NCBI GenBank assembly: GCA_016704345.1
Contig: JADJAH010000017.1
Location: 149,845 to 213,844 of the forward strand
Length of the DNA: 64,000 nucleotides
From: Ignavibacteria bacterium
GTDB taxonomy: Bacteria; Bacteroidota; Ignavibacteria; Tepidaquicellales; Tepidaquicellaceae
Direction: 5' to 3'
Shown here piece by piece: positions 1 to 7,744 of this stretch. Position 1 is the first letter of the stretch. Each line of letters begins with the position of its first letter. Below the pieces are notes generated by a model, which was not told where the DNA came from, made no database searches, and was given only the letters and a program-made list of their open reading frames with translations. A program made the translations under genes and the position numbers.

Positions 1-483
1 AGGCAAATCGGAAGCGCCGGTAGAAAGGAGTATTGGCTTTCCGAATGCGCACATGTATTTGATGAAGGGAAAATTTGTAATGTCGGATGAGGAAATTTTG
101 AACACCGGCATAAGATCGTTAAGAAAATCTGCGGCTTCAGTATCAAATGGAGTTGACATGAACTCAATTCCCCTCTTGTCGCATTCCATTTTTAGCAGTT
201 CATATTCTTTCTTCCAGAACTTGTCGAACTTTTTGAACAGATCAAATTGATTCTTCGACGGTTCTTTCTCCAGATCCCAATAGTAAGGACTGTCCTTTGA
301 TGCCAGCGTCTCTGCTTTGTAGGTCTGAAACTTGATTGCATGAGCTCCGCCACGGGCAGCTTCATCAATAAGTCTTTTGGCAATCTCAATGTCACCTTCA
401 TGATTCACTCCCGCTTCGGCGATGACATAGGGCCTGCTTATGATTTCAGGATTGTACCCTTCAAATACTTCTAAGATGTTCAT
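1..483 (-). CDS. NeuB-family nonulosonate synthase, N-terminal part (runs off window)
   Basis: This is the first 161 codons of a sialic/legionaminic/pseudaminic acid synthase, the enzyme that condenses phosphoenolpyruvate with a six-carbon N-acyl amino sugar. The frame is open from an ATG at 481-483 to the window edge. Family hallmarks are visible: YVIAEAGVNHEGD near residues 19-31, then AIKFQTYKAETLAS and, further on, GIEFMSTPFD. The end of the gene lies outside the window, so the C-terminal SAF/antifreeze-like domain cannot be checked. It is the last visible gene of a minus-strand operon that also holds an SDR, a Gfo/Idh oxidoreductase and a cytidylyltransferase, which fits CMP-nonulosonate synthesis. 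Whether it makes Neu, Leg or Pse cannot be decided from this fragment. Confidence 0.85.
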   Translation of the reverse strand, partial: MNILEVFEGYNPEIISRPYVIAEAGVNHEGDIEIAKRLIDEAARGGAHAIKFQTYKAETLASKDSPYYWDLEKEPSKNQFDLFKKFDKFWKKEYELLKMECDKRGIEFMSTPFDTEAADFLNDLMPVFKISSSDITNFPFIKYMCAFGKPILLSTGASDLP

Positions 484-502
484 GATATTTTATGAATTGA
501 TG

Positions 503-1327
503 TTACCAAGTTGTCCAGCCGCCGTCAACTATTAAGTTGTGGCCGGTTACATAACTAGACGCATCTGACAGCAGGAATAATGCCGCTCCGGCAACTTCGT
601 GACTGTAACTCATTCTGCCAAGCGGAGAAAGTCCGGAAAAGTTTTGCTCGAATCTCTCCTGATGATTATTCCAGACTCCGTGCGGCGTGATCTGATTTAC
701 TCTGACATTTCTTGTGGACCAGTACGTGGCAAGATATTGTGATAACGCCATCACTCCGCCTTTTGACGCTGAGTAAGCCGCAGGACAACCAAGGTTTGTT
801 CCCGTATAAAGATTCTGATTCGGCGCAACTACAGAGTATGTTGATGGAATGTTTATGATCGAGCCTCCTGAATTATTTGCCATCCATCCGCCGATGACCT
901 GACATGTAAGAAAAGTCCCTTTCAGATTTGTTTCAATTACTGCATCCCAGTCTTCATCTGTATATTCTTCAAAATTTGCAAAAAATCTCGCTGTCTTGTT
1001 CTGATGTGAATTGATCAGTCCGTCGATTCTTCCGAATGCCTTGACAACATCATCCCGCAACTTCATAACATCTTCTCTTATTGCAACATCAAGTTCAAAG
1101 CCCACCATCTTTCTGCCATACTTATTCTCAAGCTGTTCTGCAAAATCTCTTGGCTCCGCCTTCGGAATGTCTGCAATCACAACGCTTCCTCCATATTGAC
1201 ACACGGCTTCGGCAAATGCCTTGCCAATCAAGCCCGATCCGCCGGTGATGATGATCACCTTTCCTTCAAGCTCAAATTTTTTCCTGAAATCAATTTCGCT
1301 CGAATCGTTTGTCCTTACAACTTCCAT
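503..1327 (-). CDS. SDR-family oxidoreductase (PtmA-like)
   Basis: A 274-residue classical short-chain dehydrogenase/reductase. The NAD(P)-binding motif TGGSGLIG is at residues 28-35, and the catalytic set is Ser162, Tyr185 and Lys189 (YSASK). The usual NNAG motif reads NSHQ instead. The C-terminus ends in the common SDR signature VDGGW. It starts with ATG two bases after the stop of the upstream Gfo/Idh gene, so the two are probably co-translated. Pairing of such an SDR with a Gfo/Idh protein, a NeuB synthase and a CMP transferase recalls the Campylobacter Ptm legionaminic acid genes (PtmA and PtmF). The substrate here is inferred from context only. Confidence 0.85.
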   Translation of the reverse strand: MEVVRTNDSSEIDFRKKFELEGKVIIITGGSGLIGKAFAEAVCQYGGSVVIADIPKAEPRDFAEQLENKYGRKMVGFELDVAIREDVMKLRDDVVKAFGRIDGLINSHQNKTARFFANFEEYTDEDWDAVIETNLKGTFLTCQVIGGWMANNSGGSIINIPSTYSVVAPNQNLYTGTNLGCPAAYSASKGGVMALSQYLATYWSTRNVRVNQITPHGVWNNHQERFEQNFSGLSPLGRMSYSHEVAGAALFLLSDASSYVTGHNLIVDGGWTTW

Positions 1328-1329
1328 TA

Positions 1330-2295
1330 TCAGTTTCTCCCGATTTCGTTAATTATTTTCAAAGCAACTTCCAGGTCTCTGATCCCCTCTTTCAATCCTG
1401 CAACTGGATGTACTTCCCTTTTTGCAACTTCAATGAAATGGATCATTTGATTCCTGTAACTTTCTTCAAGAAGTTCAAAAGCGCCTGCTCCTAACTTCCA
1501 AACATCCGTATGATCGGCGTTCATAAATTTTACAACCGGTTTCATGAAATCCCAAAAGATGGTCCCACCAGTTCCTATGATCTGACAATTCCTGTAATAT
1601 GGCTTCTGAAAAAAATTCAAATGGACAGAAGAAAGTACTCCGCTTTCATGCCGCATCAGAATTTCAATGCCTTCTTCGCATTCGATCCCTGTCGTGTTTC
1701 CTTTTGTCTCCATTGCCTTTACCTCTACAACTTCTCCGAAGAAGGATGAAAGATAATTTTGCTCATGTATGGAAGTCAGCACAACTCCTCCTCCCAGATG
1801 CTTTTGCGCTGCATAAGATCTTGTATGGTCCTCTCCTTTGTGCCATCCGGGCATGTATGTTCCAAACTGCGCCCTTGCAGAAATCACTTTTCCTGCTTTA
1901 CCTTCATTAACAAGCTTGTGCATAAAATGTATGGCAGGATGGTGAAGAAAATTGTATCCCATAAGAACAGGAATATTTTTCTCTTCGCAAATCCGGGATA
2001 GCTCATGAATACCGCTGTGATCTTTGCCAAGAGGTTTCTCTATGAATATTGCAATCCCTTGTTTCGCAAGTTCAATGGCCGTTTCTACATGCAGGGAAGT
2101 CGGATTCGTGATCAATGCGGCGGTAATGCCAGCTCCTGCGGCTTCGCTTATAGAACGAAGCTCGATGACATCTCCGGGAGTTCTGACTTCCGAATTTCCT
2201 GAACGAAGGCAGAAGAATTCTTTCTCTCCTAAATTTCTAAGGACATTAAGATGCCTTTTTCCAATAGAGCCTAAACCGCATAGAAGAAATTTCAA
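1330..2295 (-). CDS. Gfo/Idh/MocA-family oxidoreductase
   Basis: A 321-residue NAD(P)-dependent sugar oxidoreductase. The Rossmann motif GLGSIGKRH lies at residues 7-15 and the family EKP motif at 86-88, followed by a C-terminal alpha/beta substrate domain. The start is TTG. The gene sits between the TylF-like methyltransferase and the SDR in a tightly packed minus-strand operon. In legionaminic-type clusters a Gfo/Idh protein (PtmF) works with the SDR partner on early amino-sugar steps. That role is plausible here but is inferred from neighbours, not from residues specific to the substrate. Confidence 0.85.
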   Translation of the reverse strand: MKFLLCGLGSIGKRHLNVLRNLGEKEFFCLRSGNSEVRTPGDVIELRSISEAAGAGITAALITNPTSLHVETAIELAKQGIAIFIEKPLGKDHSGIHELSRICEEKNIPVLMGYNFLHHPAIHFMHKLVNEGKAGKVISARAQFGTYMPGWHKGEDHTRSYAAQKHLGGGVVLTSIHEQNYLSSFFGEVVEVKAMETKGNTTGIECEEGIEILMRHESGVLSSVHLNFFQKPYYRNCQIIGTGGTIFWDFMKPVVKFMNADHTDVWKLGAGAFELLEESYRNQMIHFIEVAKREVHPVAGLKEGIRDLEVALKIINEIGRN

Positions 2296-2316
2296 GGTAG
2301 TTGTAAGTGTGTAAGA

Positions 2317-2982
2317 CTATTCGTCTTTAATAATGTAGCTTGGAGTGAGGCAGAATGGAAACTTCTTTATCGAAACTTTTCTTCCCTTGAAGTAATCATC
2401 TACAGCTTTTGTTTCACCGGGAAAAACCCCGTAATCATCAAGTATCAGGATACCGCCATGCTCGAGTTTTGGATATAGATATTCGAGAATAGTTGCCGAC
2501 GGTTCATAAATGTCTGTGTCAAGATTAAGAAGCGAGATCTTCAACTGCGGATTCTTTTCAACATAGTCAGGAACTGTTTTTGTAATGTCACCTGCAATGA
2601 GTTCAGTATTGTGCGCACATTCTTTGTTCTTCAGAACTTCCGTCAGCTGATCTGCTGAAATGCTTTGAAGTCCGGCTTCTTTTACTATCTGCTCTCTGAG
2701 TTTCTTATCAGCTTCAAATTCTGTTTGGGGAAAATCACCGAACGAATCGAATCCAATAATTTTTTTTGCATAAGGATTTTCAAACAAGCTCCTGAACATT
2801 CCAAATCTTACAAACGATGCTCCTTTGAATACGCCGCATTCAACAATCGCTCCGGGAATCTCGAGAGATTTCTTATACAGCTCATAATGAGCAAGTATTT
2901 TGCTGATCCTTGTTATGTCGCAGGAAAGATAAAAATCATTCTCATATTCATACGCTTTAGTGAAGTCAGGTAGTTTGATCAT
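2317..2982 (-). CDS. TylF/macrocin O-methyltransferase family protein
   Basis: A 221-residue class I SAM-dependent methyltransferase of the TylF type. The SAM-binding motif VECGVFKGAS is at residues 47-56. The Asp-rich metal-binding stretch characteristic of the family is visible as LNLDTDIYEPS, followed by LEHGGILILDDYG. TylF enzymes methylate sugar hydroxyls in a divalent-metal-dependent way, so a role in capping or decorating the glycan is likely. ATG start, 21 bp after the upstream cytidylyltransferase. The sugar acceptor is unknown. Confidence 0.8.
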   Translation of the reverse strand: MIKLPDFTKAYEYENDFYLSCDITRISKILAHYELYKKSLEIPGAIVECGVFKGASFVRFGMFRSLFENPYAKKIIGFDSFGDFPQTEFEADKKLREQIVKEAGLQSISADQLTEVLKNKECAHNTELIAGDITKTVPDYVEKNPQLKISLLNLDTDIYEPSATILEYLYPKLEHGGILILDDYGVFPGETKAVDDYFKGRKVSIKKFPFCLTPSYIIKDE

Positions 2983-3002
2983 TTATCTGTATGAGCTTTT
3001 AT

Positions 3003-3743
3003 TCAGAAAATTTTTCCTTTAACGGGTTTCTGCGAAATCATTTCATTTAACTTCAACAGTTCAGGTTTTTCGTTCAACAATTTCAATACTTGATCAAGTG
3101 TGATCACTTCGCCTTCATAAATACTATTATAAATCTCAGAGATGAGTTTGAAATCTTCTTCAGTGTCAAGGCACAGCCTGATGTGATCAAGCGGCTCTTC
3201 GTTTCTTACAACACTGTGCATTTTGAATTTCTCCGGATGCCTTCTGATGTAAAGTGTAACATGTTCACGATCATCTTTATCTGCCGTTGTCTTCCAGGTA
3301 TTTTCAAGCGATTCATATCTGATTGCTTCTGTGTCCATCCCACGCGGAAAAGTTCTTTCGATCATATTTGACGAGTAGTCGAATCCGCCTTCAATATGCT
3401 CACGGATAACCTTATCAATTATTTCAGGGTCCATAAGCGGATCATCTCCTGTTACACGAATGATGATGTCCGGCTTTTCCTCTTCGGCGGCAATCCGAAA
3501 TCTGTCAAGTACGTCATGAACCGATCCGCGGTAGCATCTCACATTGTTTTCTCTGCAGACCTGCTCGATAGGATCATCTTCATTCAAAGTAGTTGTAACC
3601 ACTATGAAGTCTTCTAAAAGTTTTGCGCCGGATAGTATATTGAAAATGTGAACCAGAGACGGGATACCGGAAAGTTCTTTGAGAACCTTTCCCGGCATTC
3701 TTTCCGAACCCATCCGTGCAGCTATGAATGCTACTGAATGCAA
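3003..3743 (-). CDS. SpsF/NeuA-like cytidylyltransferase
   Basis: A 246-residue nucleotidyltransferase of the acylneuraminate cytidylyltransferase/SpsF family. The nucleotide-binding signature AARMGSERMPGK lies at residues 8-19, followed by the RVTGDDPLMDP stretch containing metal-binding acidic residues. It probably charges the nonulosonic acid made by the NeuB-like enzyme with CMP. The start is TTG. The family also includes spore-coat polysaccharide proteins of less certain substrate, so the CMP-sugar assignment depends on its place in the operon. Confidence 0.82.
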   Translation of the reverse strand: MHSVAFIAARMGSERMPGKVLKELSGIPSLVHIFNILSGAKLLEDFIVVTTTLNEDDPIEQVCRENNVRCYRGSVHDVLDRFRIAAEEEKPDIIIRVTGDDPLMDPEIIDKVIREHIEGGFDYSSNMIERTFPRGMDTEAIRYESLENTWKTTADKDDREHVTLYIRRHPEKFKMHSVVRNEEPLDHIRLCLDTEEDFKLISEIYNSIYEGEVITLDQVLKLLNEKPELLKLNEMISQKPVKGKIF

Positions 3744-3761
3744 TTCAGATATTGGATGAAA

Positions 3762-4409
3762 TTATTCGTTGTTGTGTTTGGTCTTGAGGAATTTTGCAAA
3801 CTCCTTCATTGCTTTCTTGTTCTTTGTCATGTTGTTCCCGTGTCTCCTGTATCGGTACAATGGAAGTTCGATATTCCTGATCATATGGTCCTTCTGAAAT
3901 CTGATTCGCAGATCTTCTTCTTCGCGCATTTTGAATTTTTCATCATAGAGTCCGACTTCAAACAATCTGTCGGTTCTGAACATCACTCCGCATGCTATCG
4001 GCAGTTCATCTCCATTGACTCTTTCTATATGATTCTCATCATCATCGACAACTATGTAATCACATGAAACAGCATCCCAGGAAGGATTCGAATTCAGGAA
4101 CATTGATTCTACAAGAATCAGGTTTTCATCCATGTAATCATCCGCATCAAGATTCACTACATAACGTCCGAGTGAAGATCGAATGCCTTTGTTTCGTGCA
4201 GCGGCAAGTCCGAGATTTTTCTTTAGAATGATCGGTTTGATGTGACCTTTAAAAGCTTCCATTACCAACTGTGTCTCATCTGTGCTTGCATCATCAACCA
4301 CAATCACTTCATACTCATTCTTGTTTACAGATTGGTTGATCGCGCTTCTTAATGCTCTCGCAAGATACCTTGCGTAATTATGACATGTTATTATTACTGA
4401 TACTTGCAC
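3762..4409 (-). CDS. GT2-family glycosyltransferase
   Basis: A compact 215-residue GT-A fold glycosyltransferase. It shows the N-terminal SVIITCHNYARYL strand, the acidic VVDDASTD around residues 38-44 and the metal-binding DAD at 88-90 within NLDADDYMD. A GTG start lies inside the end of the upstream PhyH-like gene (32 bp overlap), which indicates translational coupling. No membrane segment is seen, so it is likely a cytoplasmic enzyme that adds one sugar to the lipid-linked glycan. The donor is unknown. Confidence 0.85.
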   Translation of the reverse strand: MQVSVIITCHNYARYLARALRSAINQSVNKNEYEVIVVDDASTDETQLVMEAFKGHIKPIILKKNLGLAAARNKGIRSSLGRYVVNLDADDYMDENLILVESMFLNSNPSWDAVSCDYIVVDDDENHIERVNGDELPIACGVMFRTDRLFEVGLYDEKFKMREEEDLRIRFQKDHMIRNIELPLYRYRRHGNNMTKNKKAMKEFAKFLKTKHNNE

Positions 4410-5376
4410 GCCGTTCCTTTTTTATTGCTTTGTCAAATGATTTAACAAACCTTCTTGTGACTTTTGAAAATATGCCGCTTCCTTTTCTAGTGAGTATATT
4501 TCTCCATGTTTCAAGCTGTCTGAAATCAAGCTGGGCAGTCTGTCGCGGTTCGAGGTTTGAAAAGTCACCCCTGTTATGATAGCCCATGTTATTTGAGATG
4601 AACAGTGTATTTGCCTTGCCGCATATCGATTCACAATCATAACCAAGATCATGTACATCTTCTTCGTGTGCAATATCATTTCTTGTTCTGGCAAAACTTA
4701 CGCTGAGCTTGTATTCGAATAACAGTCTTTTGAGCGAAAGCTTGTGTGATCCCTTTGCAAAAATATATGCAGCGTTGTCTTCATTGACATCATTTAGATA
4801 GAGAAATACTTTGACGGTTGGGTAAGGAACGTCGGCATGCGGAAAGCCGGCTGTATGAAGATTCCCGACATTCCCTTTCTCCAGAGACCTCTTCTGCAGA
4901 TACCAAAAGTGTTGATGCGGCGGGAGATTGTTGGTTCTGTGTGTAACTGCTTCACTAAGTTTTGTAATAAACTCATTGTTAACAAAGTACTTCATAAATG
5001 CCGGAGTCTTTGCCGAAACGATCTTCTCTGCTATAGTCTCAAAATATTCGGGAAAATCCTTTTGCCGATTTGAAAGCTTTTCGGGATCATAATCAAAGGG
5101 CGACCATCCGGAGTAAGCCTCATCATATTCATTTTTGATCTCGTCAAACTGTTCTTTTGGAAAAAAATCAGGCAAGACAAGAATTCCATCCTTCTCAAGT
5201 ATATCAAGATGCTTTTGATATTCTCCACCAAGTTTCTTCGGCTTCAATCTCCATAAATTCAAATAAAGTGTTCTAAAGACATGTAATCCAAGAACGTTTG
5301 CTAATACACCTCCGTAATACAGAGGCGGCGCCTTGTCAAGAAAATCATTGCCAAGTATCTTTACAACTAATGACAT
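4378..5376 (-). CDS. Phytanoyl-CoA dioxygenase (PhyH)-like Fe(II)/2-oxoglutarate oxygenase
   Basis: A 332-residue protein with the PhyH double-stranded beta-helix pattern. The metal ligands are probably His180 and Asp182 (FPHADV) and the distal His267 (GYHNRG), with Arg278 placed to bind 2-oxoglutarate. Enzymes of this family hydroxylate small molecules. Inside glycan clusters they are candidates for sugar or lipid hydroxylation, but the substrate here is unknown. The gene overlaps the downstream GT2 gene by 32 bp. It starts with ATG and lies 51 bp after the Wzt gene. Confidence 0.75.
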   Translation of the reverse strand: MSLVVKILGNDFLDKAPPLYYGGVLANVLGLHVFRTLYLNLWRLKPKKLGGEYQKHLDILEKDGILVLPDFFPKEQFDEIKNEYDEAYSGWSPFDYDPEKLSNRQKDFPEYFETIAEKIVSAKTPAFMKYFVNNEFITKLSEAVTHRTNNLPPHQHFWYLQKRSLEKGNVGNLHTAGFPHADVPYPTVKVFLYLNDVNEDNAAYIFAKGSHKLSLKRLLFEYKLSVSFARTRNDIAHEEDVHDLGYDCESICGKANTLFISNNMGYHNRGDFSNLEPRQTAQLDFRQLETWRNILTRKGSGIFSKVTRRFVKSFDKAIKKERRASISNNNMS

Positions 5377-5427
5377 TGTGGTGGTATGTAATGTTTGTAA
5401 CTATGTTAGTTTGGGGAACAAATAAAG

Positions 5428-6759
5428 TTATAGAGCTTTTTTGAGATACCCTCCCGGAATTATTTCACTGATTACAATTTTCGACGGTACTTTAAAATAT
5501 CCTGAGGGCTTGCCGGGATTAAATGTTTCTCCTAACTCTTCATCACCGTTTACCACTATAAGAGGTGGAGTAAGATCATCAATGACGTCTTTTGAATATT
5601 CATTGTATTTTGCATCCCTTAGTTCAAAGTAAAGCGGATATTCTCCCGGCTTTATATCAAGCCCCTCAATTTCAACCAGCAGTTCACCCGTATCTCCCGG
5701 CATTAAAGTGTTTTCTGTTAAGACATGATGAACCAGTGCAATAGATTCTCTGGAAATGCCTGAAAGCATAGCAATGGTTATCGTTAGTCCACTCATTTCT
5801 TTGTAGACGTTGTACTTGAGCCTGAAGAAAACCCTTTCTCCGCGCTTAAATACAAATCTTGTTGTCCCATCCAGTCCGGTTACTTCAACGCTTGACATTC
5901 TGATGTTGCCTTTTCCCCTTCTGTGCGTGAAGTCATTGATCTCTGTATCTACATTGATCTTAATCTCTCTTACCAGGTCATTATATGTCCTCAGACATTC
6001 TTCTGCCGAACCGTTTGCATGCAATTCTCCTTGATCAAGTATTATTGCTTTCTGGCAAAGGTTTCTTATCGCCTGAAGATTGTGACTAACAAACAAGACT
6101 GTTCTTCCTTCCTTCTCCGAAACATCATGCATCTTACCTAAACACTTTTTCTGAAACTCCGCATCTCCAACTGCAAGCACTTCATCCACAATAAGTATTT
6201 CCGGTTCGAGATGTGCGGCAACTGCAAAGGCAAGCCGTACATACATCCCGGAAGAATATCTTTTGACCGGAGTATCTATGTAACGCTCAACACCTGAAAA
6301 ATCAACAATGCTGTCAAACTTTTTTTTGATCTCGCTTTGTGTCATCCCAAGAATTGCGCCGTTGAGAAAAATATTATCTCTTCCGGTAAGTTCAGCATGG
6401 AATCCTGTTCCGACTTCGAGAAGACTTGCAACCCTACCGTTCAATCTCACTTTTCCTTTTGTAGGACTCGCAACTCTCGAGAGTATCTTCAACAGGGTAG
6501 ATTTCCCTGCACCGTTCTTCCCTATTATTCCGAATCTTTCTCCGTGATCAACTTCGAAATTGATATCCTTCAAAGCCCAAACATAGTCGGATGTTCCCTT
6601 TATTGATCTGATGTTTGATTCACCAACCTTCAAATAAGGATCTTCTTTGCCGCGAATTCTCGCCCAAAATTTGTTGAGGTCTTCGGCAATTGTTCTTCTG
6701 CCGACCAGTCCAAGCCTGTATAATTTTGAAAGACTCTCTACTTCTATGGCTTTGCTCAT
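5428..6759 (-). CDS. wzt: ABC transporter ATP-binding protein, polysaccharide export (Wzt-like)
   Basis: A 443-residue ATPase of the O-antigen/teichoic-acid export type. Walker A GKNGAGKST is at 80-88, the signature YSSGM at 168-172 and Walker B ILIVDEVLAVGD at about 188-199. After the ATPase domain a C-terminal domain of about 165 residues (from about 275) matches the carbohydrate-binding extension of Wzt proteins, which recognises the end of the finished glycan. It pairs with the permease 9 bp upstream. A second, separate Wzt is encoded at 56502, so two ABC-exported glycans are likely. Confidence 0.92.
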   Translation of the reverse strand: MSKAIEVESLSKLYRLGLVGRRTIAEDLNKFWARIRGKEDPYLKVGESNIRSIKGTSDYVWALKDINFEVDHGERFGIIGKNGAGKSTLLKILSRVASPTKGKVRLNGRVASLLEVGTGFHAELTGRDNIFLNGAILGMTQSEIKKKFDSIVDFSGVERYIDTPVKRYSSGMYVRLAFAVAAHLEPEILIVDEVLAVGDAEFQKKCLGKMHDVSEKEGRTVLFVSHNLQAIRNLCQKAIILDQGELHANGSAEECLRTYNDLVREIKINVDTEINDFTHRRGKGNIRMSSVEVTGLDGTTRFVFKRGERVFFRLKYNVYKEMSGLTITIAMLSGISRESIALVHHVLTENTLMPGDTGELLVEIEGLDIKPGEYPLYFELRDAKYNEYSKDVIDDLTPPLIVVNGDEELGETFNPGKPSGYFKVPSKIVISEIIPGGYLKKAL

Positions 6760-6768
6760 GTCAGATCG

Positions 6769-7626
6769 TCAGACAGTATCCATGAATGTTTTCTCAACTC
6801 TGTTAAAGATCAGCATTCCCATAGAAAGAATGGTGATTGAGAAAATTGCTGTGTAAATCAGATTGCCTGCATTGAAACTTCCTGCTCCAAGAAAAGCATA
6901 TCTGAATGTGTCAATTATTCCGGTCATTGGGTTTGCAAGCACTATCCATCTGTATTTTTCGGGAAGCGAAGAAAGCGGATATATCACCGGTGTTGCATAC
7001 ATTAAAAGCTGAACACCGAATCCCACGAGAAAAGTCAAATCTCTGTACTTTGTTGTCAGAGATGAAATTATGATTCCGAAACCCAGTCCAAGAGCTGCCA
7101 TTAACAGTATCAGAACCGGCGTAAGAAGAATGTACATATTCGGATAAACCGGCGCACCGTTGAGCTTGTAATAAACTAGAAATCCAAGGAACAACAACAT
7201 CTGAATTCCGAACTTCATCAACAATGAAATTACATTTGAAAGCGGACTCACAAGCCTTGGAAAATACACTTTTCCAAAAATGTTGGCATTGGTGATGAAA
7301 GTGTGAGAAGTCCTTGTAAGACAATCCGAAAAATATCCCCAGCTTACTATACCGGACATGTAGAAGAGCAACGCAGGAACACCGTCAGTGGGAATTTTTG
7401 CGATGTTGCCGAATACAATCGTGAATGTAATCGTAGTTAGTATCGGCTGAAGAAAGAACCAAAAAGGTCCGAGAATTGTCTGCTTGTAAACTGAAACAAA
7501 ATCTCTTCTGACAAACATCATTAAAAGATCTCTGTACCGCCATACATCTTTAATCGGAAAATTCAACCATCCCGATACAGGTTTTATTTCAAGCGTCCAG
7601 TCTGACTCGACAGGGTTTTTACCCAT
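6769..7626 (-). CDS. wzm: ABC-2 type polysaccharide export permease (Wzm-like)
   Basis: A 285-residue inner-membrane protein with about six hydrophobic segments and the family motif DFVSVYKQTILGPFWFFLQP near the N-terminus. It also has the KVYFPRLVSPLSN stretch typical of TagG/Wzm permeases. Together with the Wzt encoded just downstream it would export an undecaprenyl-linked glycan across the inner membrane. ATG start. A terminator-like hairpin lies between this gene and the upstream wzc. Its KVYFPR motif is useful for judging the frameshifted paralogue at 55616. Confidence 0.92.
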   Translation of the reverse strand: MGKNPVESDWTLEIKPVSGWLNFPIKDVWRYRDLLMMFVRRDFVSVYKQTILGPFWFFLQPILTTITFTIVFGNIAKIPTDGVPALLFYMSGIVSWGYFSDCLTRTSHTFITNANIFGKVYFPRLVSPLSNVISLLMKFGIQMLLFLGFLVYYKLNGAPVYPNMYILLTPVLILLMAALGLGFGIIISSLTTKYRDLTFLVGFGVQLLMYATPVIYPLSSLPEKYRWIVLANPMTGIIDTFRYAFLGAGSFNAGNLIYTAIFSITILSMGMLIFNRVEKTFMDTV

Positions 7627-7710
7627 TCAAAAAGCTTATGATTAATAATGATTCAAACATTCTAATCCGTTTATCAATATGTATTCAGGAATCTGCATTC
7701 ATGATGCAAA

Positions 7711-7735
7711 GCAGAATGAATCAAGTTCATTCTGC
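7711..7735 (-). terminator. Hairpin downstream of wzc, possible intrinsic terminator
   Basis: A perfect inverted repeat, GCAGAATGAA then TTCATTCTGC, with a 5-base loop (10 bp stem). It lies 10 bases after the stop codon of the minus-strand wzc and before wzm. Only three U residues follow on the minus strand, so termination may be partial. This would separate the wzc unit from the ABC exporter unit or attenuate it. Confidence 0.5.
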
Positions 7736-7744
7736 CGTAACAAT

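Noticed and set aside
6911..7324. 137-codon minus-strand frame inside the Wzm gene
   Set aside because: It lies in another frame of a clear ABC permease and shows no family features; a shadow of the real gene.
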